Positions 49,301 to 60,209 of a DNA stretch of 64,000 bases are shown in pieces. Below the pieces are notes generated by a model. It was not told the DNA's origin. It saw only the letters and a program-made list of their open reading frames with translations, and searched no databases. Source of the DNA: Monarcha castaneiventris obscurior. Taxonomy: Eukaryota; Chordata; Aves; Passeriformes; Monarchidae. The DNA lies in assembly GCA_026261815.1 (NCBI GenBank), contig JAMPIT010000566.1, forward strand, positions 23,585,001 to 23,649,000, in the 5' to 3' direction. Numbering within the stretch: the stretch's first letter is position 1; the number at the start of each line of letters is the position of its first letter. The translations under genes were made by a program, and so were the position numbers.

Positions 49301-49458
49301 GCTACAGCAATCCTTTGGTAGCTGTGAAATTTCTCAACATTACAAGGAATGTAGAACTTAAAATAGTGTGCAAAATCATTGGAGCTGGAATTACCTTTGA
49401 TAACGTTCATGATCCATATGAAGGAAAAGTGGAATTTAAAATGAAAATAGAAGACTGA
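43258..49458 (+). CDS. ATP4B: ATP4B, H+/K+-ATPase beta subunit (seven exons, complete)
   Basis: Beta subunit of the gastric proton pump. This type II membrane glycoprotein partners ATP4A and carries it to the tubulovesicular and apical membranes of acid-secreting cells. Exons 43258-43369, 44780-44908, 46067-46180, 46955-47154, 48463-48519, 49037-49129 and 49297-49458 join in phase to a 288-residue protein (human 291). The cytoplasmic tail [10 protein letters not shown] leads to one membrane helix (about residues 38-64). The ectodomain has [22 protein letters not shown], six cysteines for the three family disulfides (NCTNN, SCKF, NCSG, PCF, NCTY, VCK), ten N-X-S/T sequons, [17 protein letters not shown], and the end [16 protein letters not shown]4B is favoured over ATP1B1-3 by the KKTC tail, these sequons and the synteny. 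All introns are GT-AG. The ATG has A at -3 and G at +4. Residue 20 is Phe where mammals have the endocytosis Tyr. Confidence 0.96.
43819..43886. repeat. 17-bp x 4 minisatellite in ATP4B intron 1
   Basis: Four head-to-tail 17-base units at 43819-43835, 43836-43852, 43853-43869 and 43870-43886, with a consensus close to ctagcatgtatttcata. Units differ from each other by a few substitutions and no indels. Confidence 0.92.
44780..44908 (+). CDS. ATP4B: ATP4B exon 2 (membrane helix)
   Basis: The acceptor is tttccacag and the donor is gtactg at 44909. It encodes the signal-anchor helix [20 protein letters not shown] and the first extracellular residues through [10 protein letters not shown], the best conserved stretch of X+,K+-ATPase beta subunits. 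Confidence 0.96.
45055..45074. repeat. Poly-A tract (A20)
   Basis: Twenty consecutive A in ATP4B intron 2. No retroposed sequence could be recognised to its left, so it is called only a homopolymer. Confidence 0.95.
45137..45162. repeat. AT-rich inverted repeat (hairpin)
   Basis: Arms atatattcata (45137-45147) and tatgaatatat (45152-45162) are perfect reverse complements separated by 4 bases. A further tatgaatata copy lies at about 45124-45133. Probably a microsatellite-derived palindrome in ATP4B intron 2. Confidence 0.9.
46067..46180 (+). CDS. ATP4B: ATP4B exon 3
   Basis: It starts in a split Gly codon, then encodes [22 protein letters not shown] and TTLHTFLT. It contains two glycosylation sequons (NVS, NKT). 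The donor is gtaaaa at 46181. Confidence 0.95.
46955..47154 (+). CDS. ATP4B: ATP4B exon 4 (cysteine-rich ectodomain)
   Basis: The acceptor is catctag and the donor is gtaagt at 47155. Its 66 whole codons hold four of the six ectodomain cysteines and four sequons, with the family signature [20 protein letters not shown]. Confidence 0.96.
47371..47412. repeat. (TTTAG)n pentanucleotide repeat
   Basis: About eight imperfect TTTAG/TTTTAG units in ATP4B intron 4, a short microsatellite. Confidence 0.9.
48463..48519 (+). CDS. ATP4B: ATP4B exon 5
   Basis: A 57-base, phase 0-0 exon encoding [19 protein letters not shown]. The acceptor is ctttttcag and the donor is gtaagg at 48520. It contains the fifth ectodomain cysteine and two sequons. 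Confidence 0.93.
49037..49129 (+). CDS. ATP4B: ATP4B exon 6
   Basis: It encodes [20 protein letters not shown] and then [11 protein letters not shown]. The acceptor is at 49035-49036 after a good pyrimidine tract, and the donor is gtgggt at 49130. A second AG exactly 30 bases upstream (49005-49006) would add ten in-frame residues without a stop. The downstream site gives the usual family length and is preferred. Confidence 0.92.
49297..49458 (+). CDS. ATP4B: ATP4B exon 7 (last coding exon)
   Basis: The acceptor is ctcctag. It encodes 53 residues, [18 protein letters not shown] to [13 protein letters not shown], and a TGA stop at 49456-49458. It holds the last disulfide cysteine (IVCK) and a membrane-distal DPYEGK motif conserved across beta subunits. 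Confidence 0.96.
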   Translation, partial: PSYSNPLVAVKFLNITRNVELKIVCKIIGAGITFDNVHDPYEGKVEFKMKIED

Positions 49459-49850
49459 GCAGCAACAGAGACATTTCTGAAAAATGTATGAAGAGTAAAC
49501 TTAACTATTATCACATCCATCTATATTTATTTTCTCACTATGGTTCCCATATAAATTACAGTGCAAAGAGACATTTTCTACTGTAAGATGACCTGTAGAG
49601 CTAAAAATCAAGATTCTACTCTCAGTGTGTAAAGATGAAGATTATCTTGATTTATGTAGCTTAATATTTCACGGCTACAGTATGCTCCTGCCTTCATGCA
49701 AATATTTGTACAAAATAAGTTTCCCCCAAAGGGTGCAGCTGTGCCTTCAAAGAACATAAGTATAGACTCAAACCATCATTTTCAATCACTTTTCAAACCA
49801 TAATAAATAATTGATGTATGATAATAAAGTTTGGTTATTGAGAAATAACT
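49459..49850 (+). other. ATP4B: ATP4B 3' UTR with two polyadenylation signals
   Basis: The AT-rich sequence after the stop contains AATAAA at 49802-49807 and again at 49823-49828. Cleavage is therefore expected at about 49820-49850, giving a 3' UTR of roughly 0.37-0.39 kb. The exact end is not visible from sequence. Confidence 0.75.
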
Positions 49851-52800
49851 AGATAGCTTGAAAAGGAAATCAATACTCAGAAATACTAGCAAGTAATTCA
49901 ATTTTTAATCTCTCTTGTATAGGATGTATAAAAGTGCATTAAAATTATCTGTATCCCAATGCATTGGCTTTTTGCCCCAGTCAGCTGAGTCAGATTTTTT
50001 AGTTGACAAATCGACTGACTGCAAAAGAAGCAAATTTTGAAATCTGTCCTCTAGCTTACAGATTTCACTGTACCACTTACCTCTATGTATATAACCTAAT
50101 AAAAATTACTGGTAAGACTGTAACACCCAGTTGCATCCAGAAAACTGTTAATTTAACTAGAGGTTGTAATTTGCTGGGGCTTTTGTTTGTTCGGCATTTT
50201 GTTGTTGTTTTGTGTTTGTTGTTTTTGTGATGGTTTTATTTGTTTTATCCAGTAGAATAACCCTGTATTGCAGTGATGAGTTTTGGGTTACTTGGAGTAA
50301 TCTGGAAAATGGTGAAATAACACCAAATCTTTAAGTGAATCTAAAATTTGAGAAGTCTATCACATATGATACAAAGAGACAGGATTGTTGTGTCTGTATA
50401 GTATGTTTATGTTACCTGAAGTCCAGCATGCTCCAGCGAGAGAATAAACACTGCATACAGAAAAAAAGATCGTCAAGAGCAGAAATAATTTTACACCTTC
50501 ACTGCCTGGACATTTCAGAAAGTGAGAAGATGTAACAGATCATCTCCTGTACTACAGTGACATTCAGCCAGCCAGCTTTTAGACAGAATCCAGTTGGAGA
50601 GGAATGTTTCCTCTTTAAAACCACAAATGATATTTGAGCCTTTCTTAGAAAAACTCTACATTACAAAACCAGTAAGAAAATGCTTCCTCATATAAAAACT
50701 TTTTTTTCTCCTGGCCTTTCCTATTTCAATTTTTACAGTGGGGGTTCGCCTTTCTTGTAAGAAACAATGAAAATCAAATCAATTTTATATCCTTTTTGGA
50801 ACACACGTTTCCCCTTGTGCATCTTTCCAAAATAACATGGAAGACAATAAAATACTTTTGCTAACAAAATAGTAACTCATGCTCATGGTTAGTTCCATGT
50901 GGTCTACAAACAGAATATTTAAGTATTTCCAGGAAAACCAAGAACTCTTCCCTTGGTGCTCTAACACAGGCAGACTCTCTGCTTTACTGTATTTAATATC
51001 TACAGCTTGCACTGAGCTGGGCAAAGCAGTGGCATGAGCTCACATTCCAGTCAGCCCTACAACCACAGCACAGGAATATGCTGAACAAACTCCCCATGGA
51101 CTGTGTACCTGCAAAGCTACAGCTTCAGAGCAACAGCCTAGACCAGCTTCACAGGAAGACCTGTGATGGGATAAATAGAGAAAGGAAAGACTGAAGCATC
51201 CCTGTATTGACCAAAGGATGATGCATTCTGACGTCAAAAAAAAAAAGATCCACCACATCTGGTTCTCTACGTACAACGATTGTTATCCTGAAGTTAAAAG
51301 TTTCTTACACTTTTAGCCATCTGAGATTATTCCCTTTCTTTACAGAAATCAGAAATAATAAAAACAAAGAGCAAGGTTTGTGGCTAGTGTAGCTGCAGCA
51401 GGAAAGTGTAGTTCATATTAGCCTGCCAAGTGTATTAATCTGTGTGTAGTTAGTATGAGCTTGCCCAAACCCCAAATGCAAGCACACTTAAATAGCAGAA
51501 TGCCCATCATGCACATACTTTGTAATACCAATTACTGCATAGCACAGCCCAACACTACGTGTAAGCATGTCATCTAGTGAGCACAGCTGCACTTTGGAGG
51601 CATAAAAATGACAGAATTTACAAGACACAGACCAAAATAAGCACATGGGAAGGAAAACAGGCAGGGCATCATGCCCAAGGCACAAGAAGCATGACTGGCA
51701 AAAGCTAAACAAGCTAAAAAATAGCTGAATCCAGGGGAAGGAGGACAAGAAGCAGAAAACACCAGCAATGAAAGGGAAGAAATGAAGACAGACATTTCCT
51801 CTAAGAGCTCCCAGCCTCATCACCTTCACCCTGGAGACTGAGAGGACCTCAGCCACCAGTGCCAGCTGTACAGCAGCAGCTGCAAGTTCCTGTGCACAGT
51901 TAATTTAGTGTTAGAGACTAACAAGCAATAACAGACTAACAGTTGGATACACATAGCAGTAATAATTATTACTATGCAGGAGCTAAGATTAGCACAAAGT
52001 GTGTCAAGGAATTAATTCAACAGCTTTGTTTTCAAATTTGAAACCAGACACACTTATCAGTCTTTTAACCACTTTCACTGCAAGAGTCCAATACCTTGAG
52101 AGAGATACACATGCATTCAAGAACACATACAGATATGTACATATGTATATCTAATCATATACACTGATTATACATAAATTCAGTTGCAACATTAGCAGTC
52201 TTTGATTAGACCAAACAAGATAAATGGGGAAAAAACCCCGTCAGTCTACATGGGAAACTGAAACAGCAAATTTAAGAATTAATTGCAAGCAAATGCCAAT
52301 TCCTGAGTTCAGTTAGATGCAGATCAACGAGGATGGGGATGGGTGATTAGCCCATGCCTCTGGAGCAGTGAAGGGGCCAGGCAGGCAGTATCAGAGACCA
52401 CACAGTGGCTCTCAGTCTCTCTGCCCCTTTTTTTCCTACCAACTGTGCAAGGTTAGCCAGGAGAAAAGGCATGGGGAAGGCATAATAGGCCATGAAATGA
52501 ATACATTAACACCATGACTTTTTATATCCAATAAATTTTAGTTTCCAGACTTATCTGCTAAAGGTGTTAAATCAAACTCTTGGAGATCAGTGCAAAGAGA
52601 ACAGAAACACGGTGGTTGCTTTGAGATGCACTTTCCACATCTCCTTCTTATGAATATTCATAGCAGTGGTAAATTATTGAAGTGTGAAGTCTTAATGTCT
52701 GGTACTAAAAACTATGAATAAAAATTAATAGAGTGGAGAAAAACACTGAATACAAGCACCTTGATGCTTAAAGGACTTCGTGCTATGGCTATCAGACTAC

Positions 52801-55544
52801 AGCAAGTTCAAAGCCTCCTTTACCTTTCAGAATTGCCAAGTACTAGACATTAATAATTGAGTCTTTGCTTAATGGTCTCATATGATGTCATTGCTATTGC
52901 ACTTGGGAATTCCTCCCACCATTTCACAGAGCTGTTTTTAATCTCTTACCTGTAATAAAAGTCAAGCAGAGATTGATTCTGCAACAAATAAAGCTGTCTA
53001 ACCATGTGCTACTTTCAGTAATTGGATGTAAAGCAACAGCTACATCAATAATGCTTGCAGAAAGTATTTTCTGCTGTGCACCTAAGCTCCCTTCACAAGC
53101 TTCATTTCTTTCAGGCACAAAAGCTTGAGTTCAAACAAGATTATTTTGTTTAAACAAATATGTGCATGAAAGAACAGGCGCCCTTTTCTTAAATTTAATT
53201 TGAAAGACTCCTCTCACTGGGGATGAAGACTGTTCACTTTTCTTCCATTTTTTTTTTACCAGAGTGATAACAATGAACTTCTGAACTTCTCATTATTTTA
53301 AGAGCAGAAATTGGGCTGAAAATTCGCTTTTTAGGATCCTGCTACACCTCTGAGAAAGAACTAAATTCTGGAGAGACACTTAGGATAATACCCCTCATTC
53401 ATTAATGTGTATATTTACGTGTAGTCCTACTATTACCAGTGTGGGAATGTCATAATTCCAATAAAAATTTTAATAAAGTGTTCCAGGGGTTTATTACTAT
53501 CATCAACCAGGTAACTCATTTTAATTTCTCTGATTCAAAGTTCCAGTTCTTAAATCTTTTGTGACTTTATTCCAGATATTGATGAGCCTGTTGAAATGGT
53601 ATCTTTTTGTGTGACCTGACACAAATCCAATAATTTCTTGCTTCTTCCTCCCTTTTTATTAAAGCCAAAATAAGACTTCCTTAAGTCTCATAGTAATAGA
53701 TCTTGACCTTAGGAATCAAATAATTGGGGGAAGGGCTTCTTTTCTGAATCTTTCCTGATTTTTCCAACATCCTCTTGAAATAATAATGCTAACAAGTATG
53801 TGGCTGCTCACTACTGGTCTCACTGAATGTATCTGGATGTAACACCATTTTCCAATCCATTATTAGTTTTACCTACACATCCAAATTCAGATTAGCTAAT
53901 ACCTCAAAAAAAACCAGTGTAGGAGACATATGCAGTTATAATCTACCTTGGCACCCTGGATCATTTTTAGGATCCTACATTTTCAGCATAGTCTTTCTTC
54001 CTGTAAGTGTACCTTGAATTGTTTCTTCACAAGATGCGGAGTTTACCCATAACATTTTTGGACATGACCTGCTTGCCAAACAATTCACATTAATCTCTCC
54101 TCTTGTTTACTTATTTTCTAACCAGTATTAGAGTATTTTTAAATTTTCTTCTGGGTTATTGAATAAATTGTTAAACAGAAGTACAATCTTACTTGATGCA
54201 GCTGTTCAGTCAGTGATAAGGCCACAAAAATGATTCAGCAGTAAATAGTTCATAACCCCTTAACATACAAACTGTTGGTATTGTGAAACATACTTAAAAT
54301 CAGAATGCAATGAAATGAAAAGGTTTAAATATGCTGAAGCACAGCCATTGTTTCCTTAATCAGCTAAAAATTTGCAATCTCCTCCCATACTCATTTGGGA
54401 AGACCTATTCTGTACTTTGTCCTTAACAATTAATCTTCCAGGCTTTTAATTTTCTTTTAGCTGTTTCTTTCAACAGTTTTTCTAATGCAAGATTCATGGC
54501 TGACCTCAAGCTGTCTAGACCACATTTGGACAGGACTTCCTCACATCTCTGACACTTCTTATTTTTTTTCACACTTCAAGAACTGGCACTCTAGCATTAT
54601 TTTAGTCTGTAAGAACTATTTTAAGGTTCATTAAAAATCAGCATCAGCAGTTGCCCAACATTAATTACTGGGGTTCCCTGTTTTAAGAGTACGTGCTTAA
54701 GGTTCTGCTTTATTTTTAATAAATTCTCTCAAGTTTACATGAAAAAAAGAACAGGAATCTTGCCTGAAGTCTGCAACCTTGCTGTGTTTTTAACATGCTA
54801 CAATGCAGATGCTCTGACCAGGCAGGGCTGATGAAACTGCACTATTTACAGCAACATACCATGATGTGTACACAGCAACATGATAAAAGATCAAACTTTT
54901 TCAGCCTAAGCCTGGATTTCAACCAGCTCAAAACATCCAAGAATTTAACAAAAAGGTCATGGCAGAACAAAGAAAAGCACTTGTAATGGTATTACATGGG
55001 TGATTTTTGATTAACATCAGCCTCTCTTCTTTATTCTCTTCCACATCAGAACATTCTGCCTTTACCACAGCTAAGCTGTGCATCAATAATGATCGTGATT
55101 TTCTCCAGTTGTTGTTTCACAAAGTGCTGGTGTTCATTGAATGTGAGGACAGCAGGGACCCAACTGAGTGAGGCAGATGGTGCTAGGTGAGAACCATCAT
55201 CATGCCAGACAGGAATTTCCAGTGTAACCAAATGCTGGAAGTCAGAAACACCCATGCATTGCTGGTTGTTGCCCTTCTTCATTCTGCTCTCAGCATCAGC
55301 TGTATTTCTGCTTATTAGAAACCTCATCGTAAAGGAAGAGAGTCTTCACTTCGACCTGCTCATTTAACCACCTTTTCCATCACAGCAGTTTGGTACCTTC
55401 TGACAGCTTCTGAAGATGAGCTGAGCTTCCCTTCATTTTCTGACGAGTCTGGCAAGCCAGATGACCCACTTGTTAGTCTGTTCCCCACACTGGCATTTTC
55501 TAACACATTTTTTCTTTTCTTTCCCTCTCTCTTATGGGATCCAT

Positions 55545-55960
55545 ATGGTAATTCAAGCTGGAAGGCATCTCACGTTGTCTCCCTTCCAATCCCTGCCCAA
55601 AGCATGCTCAGCTGTGAGGTCAGACTCTGCATTGCTTAGGGCTTTTCTCCTGTCTTGAAAACCCTAAGGATGGAGTCAGCACAAACTCTGGGCAGCCTGT
55701 TCCACAGCTTGACCATCCCAAGTTCTTCCTCATATTTAGCTGGAAACTCCCATTTCAGTTTGTGTGTGTTGTCTCCCATCCTCTCATCACACATCACTGT
55801 GGACTGGCCCCACCTTAGCAATAACGTTCCTGCAGCACTGGAAGGCTGCCATCAGATCTCTCCAGGTTGCCTCTTCTCCAGGCTGAACAAGTTGCTCTCC
55901 CTCAGCCTCTCCTCACACAGCAACTGCCCCAGCCCACTGAACATTTTGGTAACCCACCAG
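55545..55960 (-). mobile_element. CR1 LINE fragment (minus orientation)
   Basis: The plus strand shows the reverse complement of CR1: 'gggcagcctgttccacagct', 'tggaaggctgccatcagatc', 'cttctccaggctgaacaagt' and 'ctcagcctctcctcacacag'. The extreme 3' end, on the left, is degraded. Confidence 0.88.
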
Positions 55961-57607
55961 AATCCATGGAAGCTCAAGGACAAACCAAAGGTCAGGAAAA
56001 AACCCTGGAAAAATCTTAAATCCTAAATTTAGAAAGTAATGACACAAAAAGGCTGCTCTCAATGTGCTGGCTCAACTTTGCTTTTCCTGATAAATGAATG
56101 ACAGTTAAGGCTTTAACAATAAAGTGTGTGTGATAGTAGCCTCATCCTTCTGGAAGCAGACAGGGCTGAGAAGTGGTGAGAAGTTGTTAACTCAATGTAA
56201 AGACAAATAGCCTACTACACTTCTCATAAGCAGACGAGAAGGGAAATCCCTACAGTAAGTAATTACCTATCTGGGAAAAACTGTATATGCTGTCCTTTCT
56301 ACTGCTGATCATTCCAGTAGAGTTACATCAGGTTGGTTGCTTTTTTTTAAACTTTGCCCTTTCTGTATTAAAGCAGCATCCAATTTTCAGATTTCTCACT
56401 AATATGAAGATCTTACAACCTATGTATTCACTGACTAAGGAAGGAGGAGATTTGTGACAGTACAATTCATTAAAGATTCATCCTTTCATTCAGTTAAATA
56501 AATGGGCATTCATCAAGGGTCAGTACCCCATCAGCTACATTTATTTTTTCTTCTCTGCAACAGCTGCCACCTTTCATTGAAGGAAGATTCGAAAACAAAA
56601 CAAACAAAGGAAACAAAAAAACCCAAACAAAAAAAAAATCAAAGAAGTTTCCCAAGTCATAACCGCTTCTCTTTGGTTAAGACAAATTCCTATGGGAAAA
56701 GCAAAACAGATTAATCTGTGAAACAGTTCAAGAAATCCTTAACTTGTTACACGTGTCAAAATAGTTTTTCAAAGCTCAGTAACACTTTAGAAAGCACAAA
56801 AGATGCACACAGCTCCCAGGACTTATCTGCAGAACCATTTCAGAGACATAAATACACACTTCGCAACTGTTCCTCTTTTCCTCTTCTTCATATCATAAAA
56901 AAGTGCTGGCAAACTAAAGGAATTAAAAGTACACCCCTTTCCTGCCACCTTTTACCCCAAACTGAGCCTTTCTACCAATTCTCATTCCCTTTACCATCAT
57001 TTAATCTTTCTTAAACCGAATTCTAGTTTCTATCTCCTTACAGTATCTTCTCCCACAGATTTCCTCAACAATTTCCTGTCCACAATTTCATATTATGTTC
57101 TGTTCCTGCTTTTAATCTTCATTTTCCATCTGTACACGTGCAACCACTTTTTTCAGAGATCAGAACCATACAGTTTAAAGCTATCTTTCACTTTCCAGTT
57201 TCTTTCATGCTATGTCTGACATTATTAAATATATATTTCTCTACCTGTCTTTTTTAAAAGTAAGTTTCTACTACTACCATTCTGTGTAGTCTTTGACTAG
57301 TCTTCTCTTGTTTTCTCATTCTTTCCAACTTATACCTTTTTCTCTTTTTATGACCCTCTGCAAAGAACCTGCTATAATCTGTTCTTTCTTTACTGCTTCC
57401 CCCTCCTACTACTTCACATCTCCTTTCCTCATCTCAGCCTGGCCCCTCACCATTGGTCTCTTTTGTCTTTTTTTTTTCCTCTTCTTTCACCTGAACACTA
57501 CAACCAAGTGACTGCCCAAAATCAAGCAACTATTTAAATAGTGTATAGACTTTGTCTCGTTATTCATTGCTACCTTTAGTAGCAAGCTCTCCCAAAACAA
57601 AGGTAAT

Positions 57608-57700
57608 ACAGAATCACAGAATTGTTTAGAAGAAAATCTTTAAGTTCATCAACCAGAAATATAATAAGAACTCATTTTGCCCAAACCACTCCAGTGTTTA
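57608..57700 (-). mobile_element. CR1 LINE 3'-end fragment (minus orientation)
   Basis: 'acagaatcacagaattgttt' followed by 'aatctttaagttcatcaacc' matches the reverse complement of a CR1 3' terminus. Only a short piece is present. Confidence 0.65.
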
Positions 57701-58874
57701 AATTACTGAATTCCATTTCACAGATTTATCGGCAACCAGAAGAAGAGAGAAAAGTAACATCTTAAAAATGTATGTTCTGTCACATTTTCACTCCCACCAT
57801 GACCTTATCTTATCTGAGGACTATTCCAGAATAAGAAGCAAAAGAAAACTGGTCAGGTTCTTTGAGCCTTCCTTCCCTAACATCCTTCTACTCACTCTTC
57901 GCAGGTAAATCTTGGATCATACACAGGAGAACACAAGGGAAAACTGGAATAATGGAAGTTCCTCTGCAAACTGAACTGCCATTCAACATCAAAGACAACT
58001 TGAATCAACTGTCTCATCCACAACAAGAACCTTGTGTTTAGCATTAGCACTGCAGAGTGGACTGTCCAGTGAGAAGCAAAACATTCAATTAGCCTCCTCT
58101 CCCCCAGATTTTTTCCCCAGGCCCATAAAAGTAATTTGCTTGGTTCACTCATGTTACAAGGTCTGATACAGTTCAAAAACCTTCAGTGTGTATCAGCTGC
58201 TCTGTTAATCGCCCATATTCCCACCTTCCCACAGAAGATCTGTCTATGCATAACCCCTTAAAGAAAAAAGCCCATGTAACACACTTCACATTTACCACAG
58301 AGTTTAAGTGCATCCAGGAGCCCTTACCACAGTCAGCACCGTTACTAATACTTTGCAGGGACTCCCTGGAGTTTGTGGAAGTATCGAATCCTGACTGCAA
58401 CAGGAGCCTGCAGTGACTAAGCCAGTTCAGTATGCTCCTGCAGGTGGGGGCAGAGGATGTGATCTAACAAAAACATTTAAGGAGGAAGCATATGGAAAGT
58501 AGATTAAAACTTGTTTTGAAGACATAGGAATATATGACAGAAAGCTAGGACTGAGGAATATGGGATGAAAAGTTAGGACATTAGGCATGGGATTTTAAAC
58601 AGAAGCTGGATTGGAGTACTAAGATTGACCTGTCAAGCTGAGAAGCAACATAAATGAACTAAGGAGGCATGAAAGAAGAGAATATACTGGGCAAGTTACT
58701 GCCTTTTGCATCATAAGATATCAAGAGCTCTAAGGGCAAATGACTAAAACAAAGCAAAAAATCTGGGCCCTCTGTAGCACAGATGCAGTATCCCAAGACA
58801 GCTAATTCTAGGTCTTGTGACGAGATGTGAAATGTTCTAAAATAACCCTAGAATTAGAAAAACCACAGAGCTTG

Positions 58875-60061
58875 TTAAAAATGCCCATGCGCGTTTTATT
58901 AATAAAAACTAACAGTGCCAAGGTTAAACAAGTCAAACAATTATAGTCTCTTTATATTCCATAAAATATTACAGAAAAGTTTATTTGTGTTTCAATAAAA
59001 AGACTACTGTCTTAGAATAGGCAGCTGACAGTATTTGTGCAGTTAATTGTTTGTGAATAAATTTAAAAAGACTACCACCTGCCCTGAAATTCCTTTTATA
59101 AAAATGAACTATTAAAAATGATTGACAAATTTTGAGTTAAAAAACTTAAAACATTCTCTATATTTAATTTCAACTTTATAATAGATTACAGGAAGATGCT
59201 TATGAAACAAATACAAACATTTGTTTCAGTACATGTCTTTATATGATAGACTTATAAGTATGTAAACAACTATATAATAAAAAGTTTCCAAAGACTGCCT
59301 GTAAGAAATCAGGCAAATTTTACCATAAGCAATAAATCATTCCAAACCTTCAAGACATTTTATATAGCTGCACCAACTGGCAGTAAACATTTGCCAAAAA
59401 CTTTGTAATTCATATGTCCCAACATACAGTGAAAAGTATATAAACTTGATGGAATCATAATGTTAGATATAATTTAAGGGAAAATACGTTCATAACAACA
59501 TTCCTGGAATTTAACATGTAAAAAAGTAGGACGTATCTTTCTTGTTTGGTTCTTTGGACACTGCATGATTAACAAAAAACACTACTACATTAGCTCACTA
59601 TCCCTCAAAAAGTGGCATAATCAAAATACACTCCAAATAAATTGCCATTCAGTGTATTCATTTTCCACAGAAGGACAGTATTTTATTTCTCAATGATGTG
59701 TCTACATTTTGTTTAGCAAACTTTGAAAGAACATTTGGGGCAAAATTCTTTTTCCTTCAAGTAAAAAAGAAATCCCAAACAAAAAAACAACCAACAAATC
59801 AAAAACCCCTAAAACAAGAGTAAATAAAGGCTCTGCATTAACACACTGGTATCAAAAACACACATCCACACCACATTTAAAAATATCCTACATAAAACAA
59901 TCCTTGCTTGCTTATCAGAGGTGCAATTTCTAAACTCAGAACTGCTTACCAATATTCTCCTTGGGGGATGGGGCAAAGTAATTTGAGACACTTCTCCCTA
60001 GAACAATTTATTCCTGAAGCCTGCTGAATTTTAACAAAAAATAGTCTACAAGCAAAGGGCA
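58875..60061 (-). other. TFDP1: TFDP1 3' UTR with terminal polyadenylation signal
   Basis: AT-rich sequence after the TFDP1 stop. On the minus strand AATAAA occurs at 58895-58900 (tttatt on plus), placing the likely transcript end near 58,870-58,885 and giving a 3' UTR of about 1.2 kb. Internal AATAAA copies near 58980, 59685 and 60006 could give shorter forms. Confidence 0.6.
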
Positions 60062-60209
60062 TCAGTCGTCATCATCATTTTCATTAAAATCATCGTCATC
60101 ATCATCGTCATCCCCAACATAAGAAACTGGTGTTTCAACTCTGGAGCCACTGTACTGAGATCCATTGGAACTTGTAGCCAACATCCCATCTCCACCATTG
60201 GAAAAGTCA
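60062..60209 (-). CDS. TFDP1: TFDP1 last coding exon (acidic tail)
   Basis: The acceptor is tatttttcag. It encodes [32 protein letters not shown], eight Asp, FNEN, four Asp and a TGA stop at 60064-60062. The Asp runs are spelled by mixed GAT/GAC codons. Confidence 0.96.

Larger units (their letters stand above)
49851..58870. other. Intergenic DNA between convergent ATP4B and TFDP1
   Basis: About 9 kb of mostly AT-rich DNA without recognisable exons. It contains one clear CR1 fragment (about 55.54-55.96 kb), one short CR1 end (57.61 kb) and an A-rich CAAA-type patch near 56.59-56.64 kb. Open frames here are short and resemble nothing known. Confidence 0.7.
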
